Source: Clostridium bornimense (GTDB taxonomy: Bacteria; Bacillota; Clostridia; Clostridiales; Clostridiaceae). Taken from it: a DNA stretch of 64,000 nt. Made by a program: the position numbers and the translations under genes. Below, in pieces: positions 26,571-36,508 of the stretch (position 1 is its first letter; each line of letters opens with the position of its first letter). The notes under the pieces were generated by a model, which was given only the letters and a program-made list of their open reading frames with translations, was not told the DNA's origin and did not search any database. The DNA is taken from assembly GCF_000577895.1 (NCBI RefSeq), contig NZ_HG917868.1:1302001-1366000 (forward strand), given 5' to 3'.

Positions 26571-27223
26571 AAGCTCATTTGCTACAGAAGTTACAAATGA
26601 AGTTAAGGAAAGCGGATTTTTAAGGGGGAAAGTTTGCCCTTATTGTGGTCATGATGAAGTATTCAGAAATGGGAAATATAAAGAAAAACAAAGATATATC
26701 TGCAAGTTCTGCCGAAAGACTTTTACCGACTTTACACTCTCTCCAAAGCATAATAGCAAGAAAGATGTTAAGCAATGGATACAATATGCCAAGTGCATGA
26801 TAAATGGCTATTCCATAAGAAAATGTGCAGAGGAAGTTAAAATAAGCATATCCATATCATTTTACTGGAGGCATAAAATATTGGACAATTAGAGCCTTTA
26901 TGGGTATCGGAAGTATGGGTGGTGTTATAGAAGTTGACGAGGCGTTCTTCAGGGAGTCCTTTAAAGGAAAACATAGGAAAAACACTACTTTTATAATTCC
27001 CCGAAAAGTCCATAAAAGAGGTGGTAAGGGTAGTTATAGCAGTAAAGATGAAAAGAGAAAAAGAACTATCTCAAAGGAACAGGTATGCGTTTTATGTGCT
27101 ATGGATAGAACAGGAAATCTTATTACTGAACTTATATGTAAAGGAAGAATGAAGCATACAGATTTAGAAAGGTTCTTTACAGGTAGAATTGAGGATGAAG
27201 CCATACCTCTCATACTGACATAA
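26569..27223 (+). pseudogene. IS1595-family (ISXO2-like) transposase remnant
   Basis: Frame 1 reads from 26569 without a start codon. It gives a zinc-ribbon (CPYCG near 26635 and CKFCRKTF near 26702) and the helical segment up to KILDN, then stops at 26890. The reading continues in another frame from about 26888 (IRAFMGIGS, then VEVDEAFF-type first catalytic Asp) and stops at 27221. A 1-2 base frameshift near 26887, a missing N-terminus and a missing C-terminal half with the remaining catalytic residues show that it is dead. It lies between the two halves of a dispersed repeat. Terminal inverted repeats were not identified. Confidence 0.85.
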
Positions 27224-27400
27224 AATTAAAGGGTTTTAGGATTAGAGAAAAAATCTATGTATAATGTGTAAAATATCTGAAATTATACCTCTGCATGTTA
27301 TATAATGAAGTAAATAGAGAATTGTAGATTTTTGTGGCGCGATGGTAAGAAATATGAAGTGAAGAAAGTTTATACAATATACATGATGAGGAGGATTTTT

Positions 27401-27937
27401 ATGAAAAACCCATATGAAATATGCCCCACTTTTGAAACAGAAAGTTTTATTTTAAGACTCGTTTCAGAAGAAGATTTCGAAGGTCTACTTAAATGTTATT
27501 CTGATAGTAAGGCACAAAAAATTTTTAACTCTGATAGGTGTACAGGTGATTTTTGTATTTACACAATTGAGGATATGTTACAATGTATTAAAGCTTGGCT
27601 TTGTGCATATTCTCAACAAGAATTTATACGCTTTGCAATTATAGATAAATTACTATCTAAAGCTATTGGAACAGTAGAAATGTTTGGTTATGCTGGTAAA
27701 TATAAAATTAAAACGGGAATACTCCGAGTTGATGTTTCTTCTGAATACGAAAATGCAGATTACTTAAACGAAATATTTAGTGTTTGTAACGAGAACTTTT
27801 TTGATTTGTTTGAGGTTGATATGATTGCAACTAAGGCAATACCTCAAGCTGTTGAAAGGCGGAATACATTATTAAAAATTGACTTCTGTGAAGGCAATGT
27901 ATATGAAGGAGAGCACTATTTTTTGCGTTCAAAATAA
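27401..27937 (+). CDS. GNAT-family acetyltransferase
   Basis: A 178-residue protein with the RimJ/RimL-like GNAT start ETESFILRLVSEEDFEGLLKCYSD. The acetyl-CoA-binding region is less conserved than usual (IPQAVERRNTLLKIDF in place of the classic N..S..v..k.GF). The substrate is unknown. ATG 27401 follows GAGGAGGA; an in-frame start at 27332 is not supported by a ribosome-binding site. A TATAAT at about 27308 gives it its own promoter. It lies between the repeat halves, next to the transposase remnant, so it may be a passenger gene acquired with the IS. Confidence 0.75.
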   Translation: MKNPYEICPTFETESFILRLVSEEDFEGLLKCYSDSKAQKIFNSDRCTGDFCIYTIEDMLQCIKAWLCAYSQQEFIRFAIIDKLLSKAIGTVEMFGYAGKYKIKTGILRVDVSSEYENADYLNEIFSVCNENFFDLFEVDMIATKAIPQAVERRNTLLKIDFCEGNVYEGEHYFLRSK

Positions 27938-27983
27938 ACATAGTCTACAGCAAACTTAATACATAATATTCTTAAAATGTGCA

Positions 27984-28016
27984 TTAAGGGAACTTTTAAC
28001 AAGTTCCCTTAAAAAA
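27984..28016 (+). terminator. Terminator after the GNAT gene
   Basis: TTAAGGGAACTT and AAGTTCCCTTAA pair perfectly around a short loop, but an A run rather than T follows. It would work best on the minus strand or as a weak plus-strand stop. Confidence 0.55.
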
Positions 28017-28049
28017 TTGCATATTATCAACACTGTTCTTAAACATAGC

Positions 28050-28262
28050 CTATAATTAAAATTGGCATTGTAATGATGTATTATAGGGGGCTAATGAAAG
28101 TTGCACTTTCATGGAGCTTCGGTTACGAATTATAATATAATTTTTGTATCTATAGTAAATATGAAAATACTTTGCTGTCCGCAGGTCTATGATAAAATTT
28201 CTCCTAAAGAGGAATTTTAACCTTATCTATGCCTTGTGCCCTATTACTTGTGAACTGTCAAA
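28050..28262 (+). repeat. Dispersed repeat, right part (copy A, split)
   Basis: It shares GGGCTAAT(G/A)AA(A/G)GTTGCAC and TATAGTAAATAT with the right half of the 58-kb copy. It ends in CCTTATCTATGCCTTGTGCCC and TTACTTGTGAACTGTC. The reverse complement of that end (GGGCACAAGGCATAG) is the same sequence as the left end of the other copies, so the element has inverted-repeat ends. A second palindrome (AATTTCTCC, AGAGGAATT) lies just inside. Confidence 0.7.
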
Positions 28263-28302
28263 CATAAATTTATATAATTAATCATGCAACAGTTCCTATC
28301 TA

Positions 28303-29808
28303 TTATTCAAACAATCTATCTATTTTTATTCCACCTAAGATCATAGAAGAAAATGCAACCAAAATGACTATTAAAGTTTTTAGAAAGCAATTGAAATTGA
28401 TAAGCAAATTATTTAAAATAGCTACAATTAATGCAGTAAGTATAGTTATAATACATGTAGAAATTAGTTGATATTTCCCAAATCTGATTTTTGTAAATGA
28501 ACGTATACTAATAATATTCAATATAACACCAACTAGGCTAGTGAGGAATAGAGTTATAGCATAAGCATATATGTTTATCCAGCTTATACCTCCAAATATG
28601 TAGAGAATGATTATATCTAATATTGATATAATTAGTGAATTAAGGAGTATATCTTTTTGTTTTCCGATACCGCTCATTACTCCGTATGTAGTATAAAGAG
28701 TAAAGTATAAAGGGCAACATAATGCAGCTGTAAATATGTATTTATAAATAGATGCTTTATTAAAAAATAGTATACCAAGATCTTTTGGAATTATCGAGCA
28801 TATTATTAAGGTGGCTATTCCCAAATATAAAGAAACTCGTATAACATCACCTATTCTTTTTTCTACTTTAAAGAAATTTTTTGTAGCTAATGAACCTGAT
28901 ATTTCAGGAACTATAATAGTAGATATAGCACTAATTATTACAGATGGAAAAAGTATTATGCTTACTGCCATTCCTGAAAATTCTCCTATCATAGATAAAG
29001 CTGTTTCATAAGGTATTCCAGATGATACTAGTCTTCTTGGTAATATTAATGTTGATGCTGTACCTAGTATCGAAGATAGAAAACCATTTAAAGCTAATGG
29101 TATTGCTATTATAAGAACTTGTATTAATAATTGAGGCATTGATTCACTTTTTACATTATAGTTAATTATTATTTTTTTTCTTGTTGTTTTATAAAATATT
29201 ATTAACATCAATAATGAAAAACCCTCACCCATGCACAGTGCGAAAAAAACCAGTGTTACAGCAGTAGGTATATCTACTACTTTAATAAGATGAAATGTAA
29301 GAAGAACCATTGAAATTCTAACAACCTTCTCGAAGATATCTATAAAAGCTGGAATAGAAGCTTTCGAAAGTGATAGAAAATATCCTTTTAATACATTTGA
29401 CAGTGATATGAAAATTATAGCAATAGAGATCATTCTTAAAGAAGTAATAGATCTAATATCTTTTAATATGTAAATTGATATAGCTGAAGAATTAAAAAAC
29501 ATTAATAACGCTATTATAAGTGACCAGATAAAATCAAAAATAGCTGTAACCCTGATAGTTTTTATTAAGTTGAGATTATTTCCTTTTGTAACAAACTCTG
29601 CACCTCTTGATGATATAGCAGATACTAAACCACCACAAGATAAACAGCAAAACAAATCATATATAGGTAATATTATTGAATATAGTCCTAACCCTTCAGA
29701 ACCAAGTTTTTTTGATAGTATTATTGAAAAAACAAATCTAAATAATCCCATTGTTATATTAGAAATTGAAAGTACGATAGTTTCTTTGTAAAATTTGTCT
29801 ATCTTCAT
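28303..29808 (-). CDS. SpoVB/MurJ-like polysaccharide flippase (MOP superfamily)
   Basis: A 501-residue protein with about 14 TM helices. The N-terminus (SKKLGSEGLGLYSIILPIYDLFCCLSCGGLVSAISS) is typical of SpoVB-like oligosaccharidyl-lipid flippases. Members move lipid-linked cell-wall or cortex precursors across the membrane. It has a perfect AAGGAGGTGAA ribosome-binding site, and nothing else is co-transcribed with it. Whether it is the sporulation paralogue (SpoVB) or another flippase cannot be told from sequence alone. Confidence 0.85.
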   Translation of the reverse strand: MKIDKFYKETIVLSISNITMGLFRFVFSIILSKKLGSEGLGLYSIILPIYDLFCCLSCGGLVSAISSRGAEFVTKGNNLNLIKTIRVTAIFDFIWSLIIALLMFFNSSAISIYILKDIRSITSLRMISIAIIFISLSNVLKGYFLSLSKASIPAFIDIFEKVVRISMVLLTFHLIKVVDIPTAVTLVFFALCMGEGFSLLMLIIFYKTTRKKIIINYNVKSESMPQLLIQVLIIAIPLALNGFLSSILGTASTLILPRRLVSSGIPYETALSMIGEFSGMAVSIILFPSVIISAISTIIVPEISGSLATKNFFKVEKRIGDVIRVSLYLGIATLIICSIIPKDLGILFFNKASIYKYIFTAALCCPLYFTLYTTYGVMSGIGKQKDILLNSLIISILDIIILYIFGGISWINIYAYAITLFLTSLVGVILNIISIRSFTKIRFGKYQLISTCIITILTALIVAILNNLLINFNCFLKTLIVILVAFSSMILGGIKIDRLFE

Positions 29809-29942
29809 TAATTCACCTCCTTGATTTAATAATATGAATTAAGTTTTCAATTTATAATAAGTTTTATATTAATAATTTTTTATATTAAAGATAAAAGTTA
29901 GAGCATATATTTTACAAAGAGAAATAATAAGTGGGGGAGAAT

Positions 29943-31223
29943 ATGAATAAAAAAATAGGAATATTTTTAGTAGTATCTTTAATATTAGGAAGTTTAGTTG
30001 GGTATAAGTATTCCGCTGGCTATGATATACAAAAGGAAAGTGATCATGGAGAAGTAAATCTAAAAGGTAAGGATATAAAAGGAGCTGTAGATTTTGTATT
30101 CGATGATAAAGAGAATATATACATTGCTTTTCCTCATGAAATTAAGAAAATAACTAGTTCAGGGGATTCTAAAAGAGTATATGGTGATGAAGATGAAATA
30201 TATTCTATTGAATACTCAAAGGGTATAATATATGCATATATAGGTAATGAAGTGAAAAGTGTAGATTTAGATTCCTATGAAGTAAAATCACTTGTAAAGG
30301 GTATACCGAATATTGGCGACTACAAGGAAGGGGAAATAAAGTTAAATAGGAATAAATTATACATATCAGTAGGAGCAAATACTAATTCAGGAATAGTAGG
30401 AGAAGATAATATATGGAGCAGTGCATATGAAGAAAGTTGTGATTTACCAACATATGGAGTAACTTTAAGAGGTATTAATTACGGTGATACAGGAGCATTT
30501 GTACCTAAAGGATCTATTACTAAAAAAAATCAGAAAGTAAAGGGAAACAATATTGGAAATGCTAGCGTAATAACATATGATTTAACAAATAAAGAAATAT
30601 CTACATATGGTTATGGTATAAGAAATGTTAAAGGTATGGATTTTGATAAAGGTGGAAATTTATATGCTGGCGTCGGTGGTATGGAAGATAGAGGCTCTAG
30701 ACCAGTTAAAGGTGATTATGATTATATTTATAAAATAGAAAAAGGGGGGTGGTATGGATGGCCAGATTATTCAGGAGGAGATTCATTAGATTCTCCAAGA
30801 TTTAACTGTAGTTTATTGTTAAACGAAGTACCTACAATAAATCCACCGTCACCTTTGTATGCTAATAAAAATGTAAGTAGTATTGAGAGTTTATCAATTA
30901 AAGATAATATAATTTATTTTATAGATAATAAGGATAAGGTTTTAAAGTCTCTAAATCTGTTTGGTGCAACTACGGGGGAATTAAAGTTTCCGGACGATTT
31001 TAATTTAAAGAAAGTTAAGATACATAATAATAATATATATATATTGGAAAATGGAGAAGGGATGATTTTTAAATATGATATTGATAGTATTGGCAAAAAG
31101 TATGATAATATAATAGTATTATTATTAATAATAATATTAATAATAATAGTGGCAATGATTATATTATTGAAGAGATCATTAGTTAAATCAAAAGAGTTGA
31201 GGATGAAGAAATGTGAAAAATAA
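29943..31223 (+). CDS. Membrane-anchored beta-propeller protein (glucose/sorbosone dehydrogenase-like)
   Basis: 426 residues: an N-terminal signal anchor (about 4-22), an extracytoplasmic propeller-like domain of repeated beta blades (about 35-375), and a C-terminal TM helix (about 390-412) with a basic tail. The KGGWYGWPDYSGGD motif is the strongest link to the soluble PQQ-glucose/sorbosone dehydrogenase fold; catalytic His and PQQ ligands are not evident, so enzymatic activity is doubtful. ATG 29943 follows GTGGGGGAG; the GTG at 29931 lies inside that site. It overlaps the next gene by 11 bp, indicating coupled translation. Confidence 0.7.
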   Translation: MNKKIGIFLVVSLILGSLVGYKYSAGYDIQKESDHGEVNLKGKDIKGAVDFVFDDKENIYIAFPHEIKKITSSGDSKRVYGDEDEIYSIEYSKGIIYAYIGNEVKSVDLDSYEVKSLVKGIPNIGDYKEGEIKLNRNKLYISVGANTNSGIVGEDNIWSSAYEESCDLPTYGVTLRGINYGDTGAFVPKGSITKKNQKVKGNNIGNASVITYDLTNKEISTYGYGIRNVKGMDFDKGGNLYAGVGGMEDRGSRPVKGDYDYIYKIEKGGWYGWPDYSGGDSLDSPRFNCSLLLNEVPTINPPSPLYANKNVSSIESLSIKDNIIYFIDNKDKVLKSLNLFGATTGELKFPDDFNLKKVKIHNNNIYILENGEGMIFKYDIDSIGKKYDNIIVLLLIIILIIIVAMIILLKRSLVKSKELRMKKCEK

Positions 31224-31926
31224 TAAGGTAGAAGTAGGATATGGAAAGACAATGGCTATAGTAATGAATGTAGCTAATCCTGTGAAGAAAAAAGTAATAA
31301 AAACCACATGTGTAATACATAAATTTATAAATATAAAGGCGTTAGAGCTTATCAAAGAATTAGGATATTCTAAAGAATATATGTTTTTTTCTAAATATAT
31401 TGGAGAATTAAACTATGGAGCTTTTTGGATAGATCAAGATTTTAGAAGTAGAAATCATCTTTACTATTTGAACTATGAGAAAGGTATGTATGGATTTTCT
31501 AATGCTTTCACAGAATCAGAAAAGTATTTTGAAGAAGCTATTAAAACAATGCATAAAGAAGGAATTGGGAAATCAGTTTTTTATTTAGGGACAGTGTGTC
31601 ACCTAATACAGGATATGACTGTACCTCATCATGTTATAAGAGGAAAGCTTAAAGAACATAGAGCTTATGAACAATTTATTAGAAGAAAATATAGAAATAA
31701 TGAATTTGCTAAAATAAAAGGAAAAAGGATAATAAAATTTGAAACAATAGGGGAGTTTATAAAAGAGAACGCTGAAAATTCGTATCAATTGTATCATAAA
31801 TTAAATTGCTACGAAAAAAATGAAAAATTTGATATCATGTGTAATATATTATTAGAGAGAGCTATAGAAACAACTGCCGGATTGTTAATAAGTTATTATG
31901 AAATGATTTTTGAAAATAGAATTTAG
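31213..31926 (+). CDS. Zinc-dependent phospholipase C-like protein without a signal peptide
   Basis: A 237-residue protein with the metal-ligand pattern of bacterial zinc phospholipase C: His36, Asp74/Asp76, His82, His130-x3-Asp134-x5-His140 and His149-x3-Glu153. Spacings match those of B. cereus PLC and alpha-toxin. Unlike those secreted enzymes it has no evident signal peptide and no C-terminal C2-like domain, so a cytoplasmic or membrane-face hydrolase is inferred. GTG 31213 overlaps the end of the propeller gene. A hairpin follows the stop. Confidence 0.78.
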   Translation: MKNNKVEVGYGKTMAIVMNVANPVKKKVIKTTCVIHKFINIKALELIKELGYSKEYMFFSKYIGELNYGAFWIDQDFRSRNHLYYLNYEKGMYGFSNAFTESEKYFEEAIKTMHKEGIGKSVFYLGTVCHLIQDMTVPHHVIRGKLKEHRAYEQFIRRKYRNNEFAKIKGKRIIKFETIGEFIKENAENSYQLYHKLNCYEKNEKFDIMCNILLERAIETTAGLLISYYEMIFENRI

Positions 31927-31951
31927 GTAAATAACCTGAATTCTATTTTTA
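31916..31951 (+). terminator. Terminator overlapping the stop of the PLC-like gene
   Basis: AGAATTTAGGT pairs with ACCTGAATTCT (one T-G pair) around AAATA; ATTTTTATT follows. Confidence 0.65.
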
Positions 31952-31981
31952 TTATAATTTAGAAGGTGAGGAAATAGAAAA

Positions 31982-33649
31982 ATGAAAGTTGTATTAGTAG
32001 GAATTAATAGTCAATATTTTCACTCGAATTTGGCTATAAGATATCTAAAAGCATTTAATAAGGATTTAAATTGTGAAATTATTTTAAAGGAATTTACTAT
32101 AAATGATAGGAAAGATAATATAGTAAAAGAATTGTATAAAGAAGAAGCTGATATTATTGGGTTTTCTACATACATATGGAATGTAACTTTAATTAAAGAA
32201 ATATCAGAAATTTTAAAAATTATTAATGGAAATATAGAAATATTTTATGGAGGTCCAGAGGTATCGTACAGTCCTATGGATATTTTAAAAGAATTTTCAG
32301 GAGACTATATTATAGAGGGAGAAGGAGAAGAAACTTTTAGGGAATTTCTAATAGAAAAATTGAAGAGTAATGGTAAAGAAAATTTATTTGACATAAAAGG
32401 ACTATATGTTAAAGAGGAAGAAGAAATTATTTATGGTGGTAGAAGACCATTGATGGATATGGAAAAATTAATATTTCCATATGAAGAAGATGAAGATTTA
32501 AGAAATAAAATTGCATATTATGAAGGAAGTCGCGGATGCCCGTTTATGTGCAGTTATTGTTTATCATCAACAACTCATGGGGTGAGATTTTTAAATATAG
32601 ATAGAGTAAAAAAGGAATTAAAATATTTTATTGATAAGGATGTATCATTAGTTAAATTTGTAGATAGAACTTTTAATTGTAATCATAAATTTGCTAAAGA
32701 AATATGGAGTTATTTGATAGAATGTGGTGGAAATACTACTTTTCATTTTGAAATATCTGCTGATCTTTTAACAAAAGAAGAAATTGAGATATTATCTAAA
32801 GCACCTAAAGATAAATTTCAATTTGAAGTTGGAGTACAAACTACAAATAATGAAGTGCTTAGAAATATAAATAGATTTGTTAATTATGAAAATATAAAAG
32901 AAAAAGTAGATGAAATAAAAAAATATAAAAATATTAAACAACATCTGGATTTAATAGCAGGACTTCCAGGAGAGGATTTGGAGTCATTTGTAAAATCTTT
33001 TAATGATGTATATGCTATAGAACCAGAAGAAATACAATTAGGTTTTTTAAAGTTATTAAAGGGCTCTAAAATGAGAGAAGAATCAGAAAAATGGGGAATG
33101 AAATCATCTCCTTATCCACCATATGAAATATTATATAATAATAAAATTTCATATAAAAATATATTACTACTTAAAAAAGTAGAAGAAATGGTCGATAAAT
33201 ATTATAATGCTGGTAAATTTGATATATCTATTAAATTTCTAATAAAGTATTTTGATACGCCATTCGAATTTTATAAGGCACTTGGGGAATTTTATGATGA
33301 GAAAGGTTATTTTAAAAGAAATATTTCAAATACTGATTATTATAAGGTATTACTTGACTTTAGTTTACAAATAATAAAAAAGGATGTAGATATATTTTTA
33401 AATTTATTGAAGCATGAATATTTACTATACAATAAGAAGAAGTGGATACCAGATTTTCTAGATAGAATTTATTTAGATAAAAAGGTTGAAAAAGATTTAA
33501 AGAAAGGTCTTGCTAAGCAGGACCATATAGAATTATATAATTATGATGTGTTGAGGTTTATCCAGGAAGATATTATCGATATGGAAAAAAATGTGTTGAT
33601 ATATTATCAAAATGGCAAAGTGAAATCAATTCCGTTAATAAATTATTAA
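31982..33649 (+). CDS. B12-binding-domain radical SAM protein (DUF4080 type)
   Basis: A 555-residue protein. The N-terminal cobalamin-binding-like fold (about 1-150, with IIGFSTYIWNVTLIKEI and FYGGPEVSY) precedes the radical SAM domain. Cys186-x3-Cys190-x2-Cys193 (CPFMCSYC) binds the [4Fe-4S] cluster. The last 200 residues resemble the DUF4080 extension. Members perform radical methylations or rearrangements, but the substrate of this subgroup is unknown. The usual B12 DxHxxG motif is missing, so cobalamin would be bound without a His ligand. It is transcribed on its own or after the PLC-like gene. Confidence 0.85.
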   Translation: MKVVLVGINSQYFHSNLAIRYLKAFNKDLNCEIILKEFTINDRKDNIVKELYKEEADIIGFSTYIWNVTLIKEISEILKIINGNIEIFYGGPEVSYSPMDILKEFSGDYIIEGEGEETFREFLIEKLKSNGKENLFDIKGLYVKEEEEIIYGGRRPLMDMEKLIFPYEEDEDLRNKIAYYEGSRGCPFMCSYCLSSTTHGVRFLNIDRVKKELKYFIDKDVSLVKFVDRTFNCNHKFAKEIWSYLIECGGNTTFHFEISADLLTKEEIEILSKAPKDKFQFEVGVQTTNNEVLRNINRFVNYENIKEKVDEIKKYKNIKQHLDLIAGLPGEDLESFVKSFNDVYAIEPEEIQLGFLKLLKGSKMREESEKWGMKSSPYPPYEILYNNKISYKNILLLKKVEEMVDKYYNAGKFDISIKFLIKYFDTPFEFYKALGEFYDEKGYFKRNISNTDYYKVLLDFSLQIIKKDVDIFLNLLKHEYLLYNKKKWIPDFLDRIYLDKKVEKDLKKGLAKQDHIELYNYDVLRFIQEDIIDMEKNVLIYYQNGKVKSIPLINY

Positions 33650-33680
33650 TATAAAAATAATTAAATTAAGAATTTAAATC

Positions 33681-33710
33681 TTGATAAACCTTTGTATTGT
33701 ATAGTATAAT
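33681..33710 (+). promoter_or_regulatory. V-ATPase operon promoter
   Basis: -35 TTGATA (33681-33686), 18-bp spacer, -10 TATAAT (33705-33710). A 13-bp palindrome follows at the predicted transcription start. Confidence 0.65.
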
Positions 33711-33718
33711 ATGTATGT

Positions 33719-33731
33719 GGTATTTAATACC
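33719..33731 (+). promoter_or_regulatory. Palindrome at the V-ATPase transcription start
   Basis: GGTATTTAATACC is a perfect palindrome around a central T, roughly at +3 to +15 of the predicted transcript. It could be an operator; no regulator is known to me for this site. Confidence 0.35.
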
Positions 33732-33766
33732 CTTTAATTGGCGCTTTTTAGAAAGGTGGTGAAAGT

Positions 33767-34093
33767 TTGGCTAAGGAGGCATTACTACAAATTAAGGAAG
33801 CTGAAGATGAAGTAAAAAAAATGATATCGTCAGCACAGCAGGAGAATCAAGAGAAAATTAATAATGCTGAAATTGAAGGCAAGAACATCTATGATTCTTT
33901 AGTTCAACAAGGGAAAGAGGAAGCTAATTCAGTTATGGAAGCAGCAGAGAATAAAGGAAATGACGAAGCGGCACCGATAATTGAAAAAGGTATGGCAGAA
34001 GTCGAAGCTTTGAGAAATGTGGATAAACAAAAATTCGACAATGTTGTAAAATTGGTGATTGAAAGGATTGTGAATAATAATGGCAATTGTTAA
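33767..34093 (+). CDS. atpH: V-type ATP synthase subunit H (peripheral-stalk coiled coil)
   Basis: A 108-residue, highly charged helical protein (AKEALLQIKEAEDEVKKMI...), the small coiled coil that pairs with subunit E in the peripheral stalk. It starts at TTG 33767 after AAAGGTGGTGAAAG. It is the first gene of the nine-gene operon and overlaps atpI by 14 bp. Sequence conservation in this family is low; position and composition carry the call. Confidence 0.85.
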   Translation: MAKEALLQIKEAEDEVKKMISSAQQENQEKINNAEIEGKNIYDSLVQQGKEEANSVMEAAENKGNDEAAPIIEKGMAEVEALRNVDKQKFDNVVKLVIERIVNNNGNC

Positions 34094-36002
34094 AATGAGT
34101 AAATTCACTCTACTTTCCTTTGAATCTCACAAAGAAGAAATTTTAAAAAAGCTTCATTTGTTTGGAAACGTTGAATTTGAAAATTTGAATGATTCTAAAG
34201 AAGAATTAACTTTTTTAAAATCTATGGCGGCTTTAGATGAAGTAAGCAAATATGAAGGTGAAGTTGCAAAGGCAAATTACTGCATTCAAAGATTGAAACC
34301 TTATACTTCAAAAGTTTCTATGATAACAGCAATGAAGGAAGGAAAGAAGACTTTATCATTTAATGAACTTGAAAGTAGAGTTTTATCTTTCAATCATAAT
34401 GAAGTTTATACATCATTAAAGAAGCTAGATAGTGAACTTAATGATATAAACAATAAAAGAGGGAAAATAGAGAGTGAAATAGAAGCTATTATACCTTTTA
34501 AAAATATAGAAATTCCTTTAAAGGATGTTAAAGATTTTAAATTAGTAAGGACTTTTATAGGATATATTCCTATAACACTTAAATCTGAGTCATTAGAAAA
34601 GCTAAATAGTTCGCTTGAAACAATATCAGTAGAAGTTTTAAGTGAAGATAAAGATAATGTGTATTTAGTTATCGCTATAGAGAATAGCAACGCTGATCAA
34701 TGTGAAGAGATTTTAAGAACTTTCAATTTCAACAAGATGACATTAAATTATCAAGGAACTATAAAGGAAGAGATTAATTCACTAAGAAATAGTCTTGATA
34801 CTTTAAATGAAAGAGAAGGAAAAGTTAAAGAGGAAATTGTAAAATTAGCAATACATTTTGAAAAATTAGAAGAGGTACATGAATACTATTCTAATCTTGT
34901 AATAAAAAGTAGAGCCAATGAAAATTTCTTAAAAAGCGACAATGTGGTAGTTATTAATGGATGGATACCTACAGAATTAATAAGTAAACTTGAAAAAATA
35001 GTTAAGGAATGTACTAATGACAATTATTACATTGAGACTGTAGAAGCTGAAAAGGATGATACAAAAGTGCCAATAAAGTTAAAGAATAATAAATTTGTAT
35101 CAGCTTTTGAAAGTATTACTTCTATGTATGCATTGCCAATGTACAATGAAATAGATCCTACTCCACTACTAAGTATATTTTATGCAATATTCTTTGGTAT
35201 GATGGTAGCAGACTTTGGATATGGATTCCTTATGTTAATTGGTACAGCTATAGTATTAAAAGCATTTAATTTAGAAGATGGTACTAAGCAGTTTATTAAG
35301 TTTTTATTCTATTTGAGTTTTCCAACAATAATATTTGGGTTTATTTATGGTGCTGGTTTTGGAGATGCTATCAAAACACCGCCACTTATAAATCCTAATG
35401 AAGATTTTAATACTATATTAATTTTATCATTAGGCCTAGGTATATTGCAAATATTTACAGGGTTAGCTATGAAGGCAATAACTCTTGTTAAAAATGGAAA
35501 GCCACTAGATGCTTTTTATGATTCAGGATCATGGATAATAACTTTAGTAGGTATAGGTTTATGGGTTGCATCTGTTCCAGGAGGAATGTGGATAGCAATC
35601 ATAGGTATGGTTCTTGTAGTATTAACTCAAGGAAGACAGGCGCCTTCAATAGGAGGAAAGCTTGGAGGAGGAGCATATGCGTTATATGGTATAACAGGAT
35701 ACGTATCAGATCTTGTTTCATATACAAGACTTATGGCCTTAGGATTATCAGGTGGTTCTATAGCAGGAGCTATAAATGTAATTCTAAGTGGACTTACAGG
35801 AAATATTTTCGGCTTAATAATAGCAATAATATTATTCATAGCTCTTCAATTATTTAACTTAGGTCTTGGCGCATTAGGTGCTTATGTTCACTCAATTAGA
35901 CTTCAATATGTAGAATATTTTTCTAAGTTCTACGAAGGTGGAGGAAGAGAATTTAAGCCATTTACAACTAAAAATGAATATTTAAATGTAAAGAATGATT
36001 AG
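34080..36002 (+). CDS. atpI: V-type ATP synthase subunit I
   Basis: A 640-residue subunit with a cytoplasmic N-terminal half (about 1-330) and a C-terminal membrane half of about eight helices that forms the ion path beside the K ring. The SYTRLMALGLSGGSIAGAINVI helix carries the essential Arg. It is the counterpart of eukaryotic subunit a. Start ATG 34080 lies within the end of atpH; atpK follows 12 bp after the stop. Confidence 0.95.
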   Translation: MAIVKMSKFTLLSFESHKEEILKKLHLFGNVEFENLNDSKEELTFLKSMAALDEVSKYEGEVAKANYCIQRLKPYTSKVSMITAMKEGKKTLSFNELESRVLSFNHNEVYTSLKKLDSELNDINNKRGKIESEIEAIIPFKNIEIPLKDVKDFKLVRTFIGYIPITLKSESLEKLNSSLETISVEVLSEDKDNVYLVIAIENSNADQCEEILRTFNFNKMTLNYQGTIKEEINSLRNSLDTLNEREGKVKEEIVKLAIHFEKLEEVHEYYSNLVIKSRANENFLKSDNVVVINGWIPTELISKLEKIVKECTNDNYYIETVEAEKDDTKVPIKLKNNKFVSAFESITSMYALPMYNEIDPTPLLSIFYAIFFGMMVADFGYGFLMLIGTAIVLKAFNLEDGTKQFIKFLFYLSFPTIIFGFIYGAGFGDAIKTPPLINPNEDFNTILILSLGLGILQIFTGLAMKAITLVKNGKPLDAFYDSGSWIITLVGIGLWVASVPGGMWIAIIGMVLVVLTQGRQAPSIGGKLGGGAYALYGITGYVSDLVSYTRLMALGLSGGSIAGAINVILSGLTGNIFGLIIAIILFIALQLFNLGLGALGAYVHSIRLQYVEYFSKFYEGGGREFKPFTTKNEYLNVKND

Positions 36003-36494
<492 letters not shown>

Positions 36495-36508
36495 GGGTGT
36501 GAAGATAT

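Noticed and set aside
34034-34042. Spo0A-box-like TTCGACAAT
   Set aside because: It lies inside the coding sequence of atpH and is a single weak match, expected by chance.
35531-35857. 108-residue alternate frame within atpI
   Set aside because: Low-complexity, Arg/Ser/Tyr-rich product from an off-frame reading of a conserved membrane domain.
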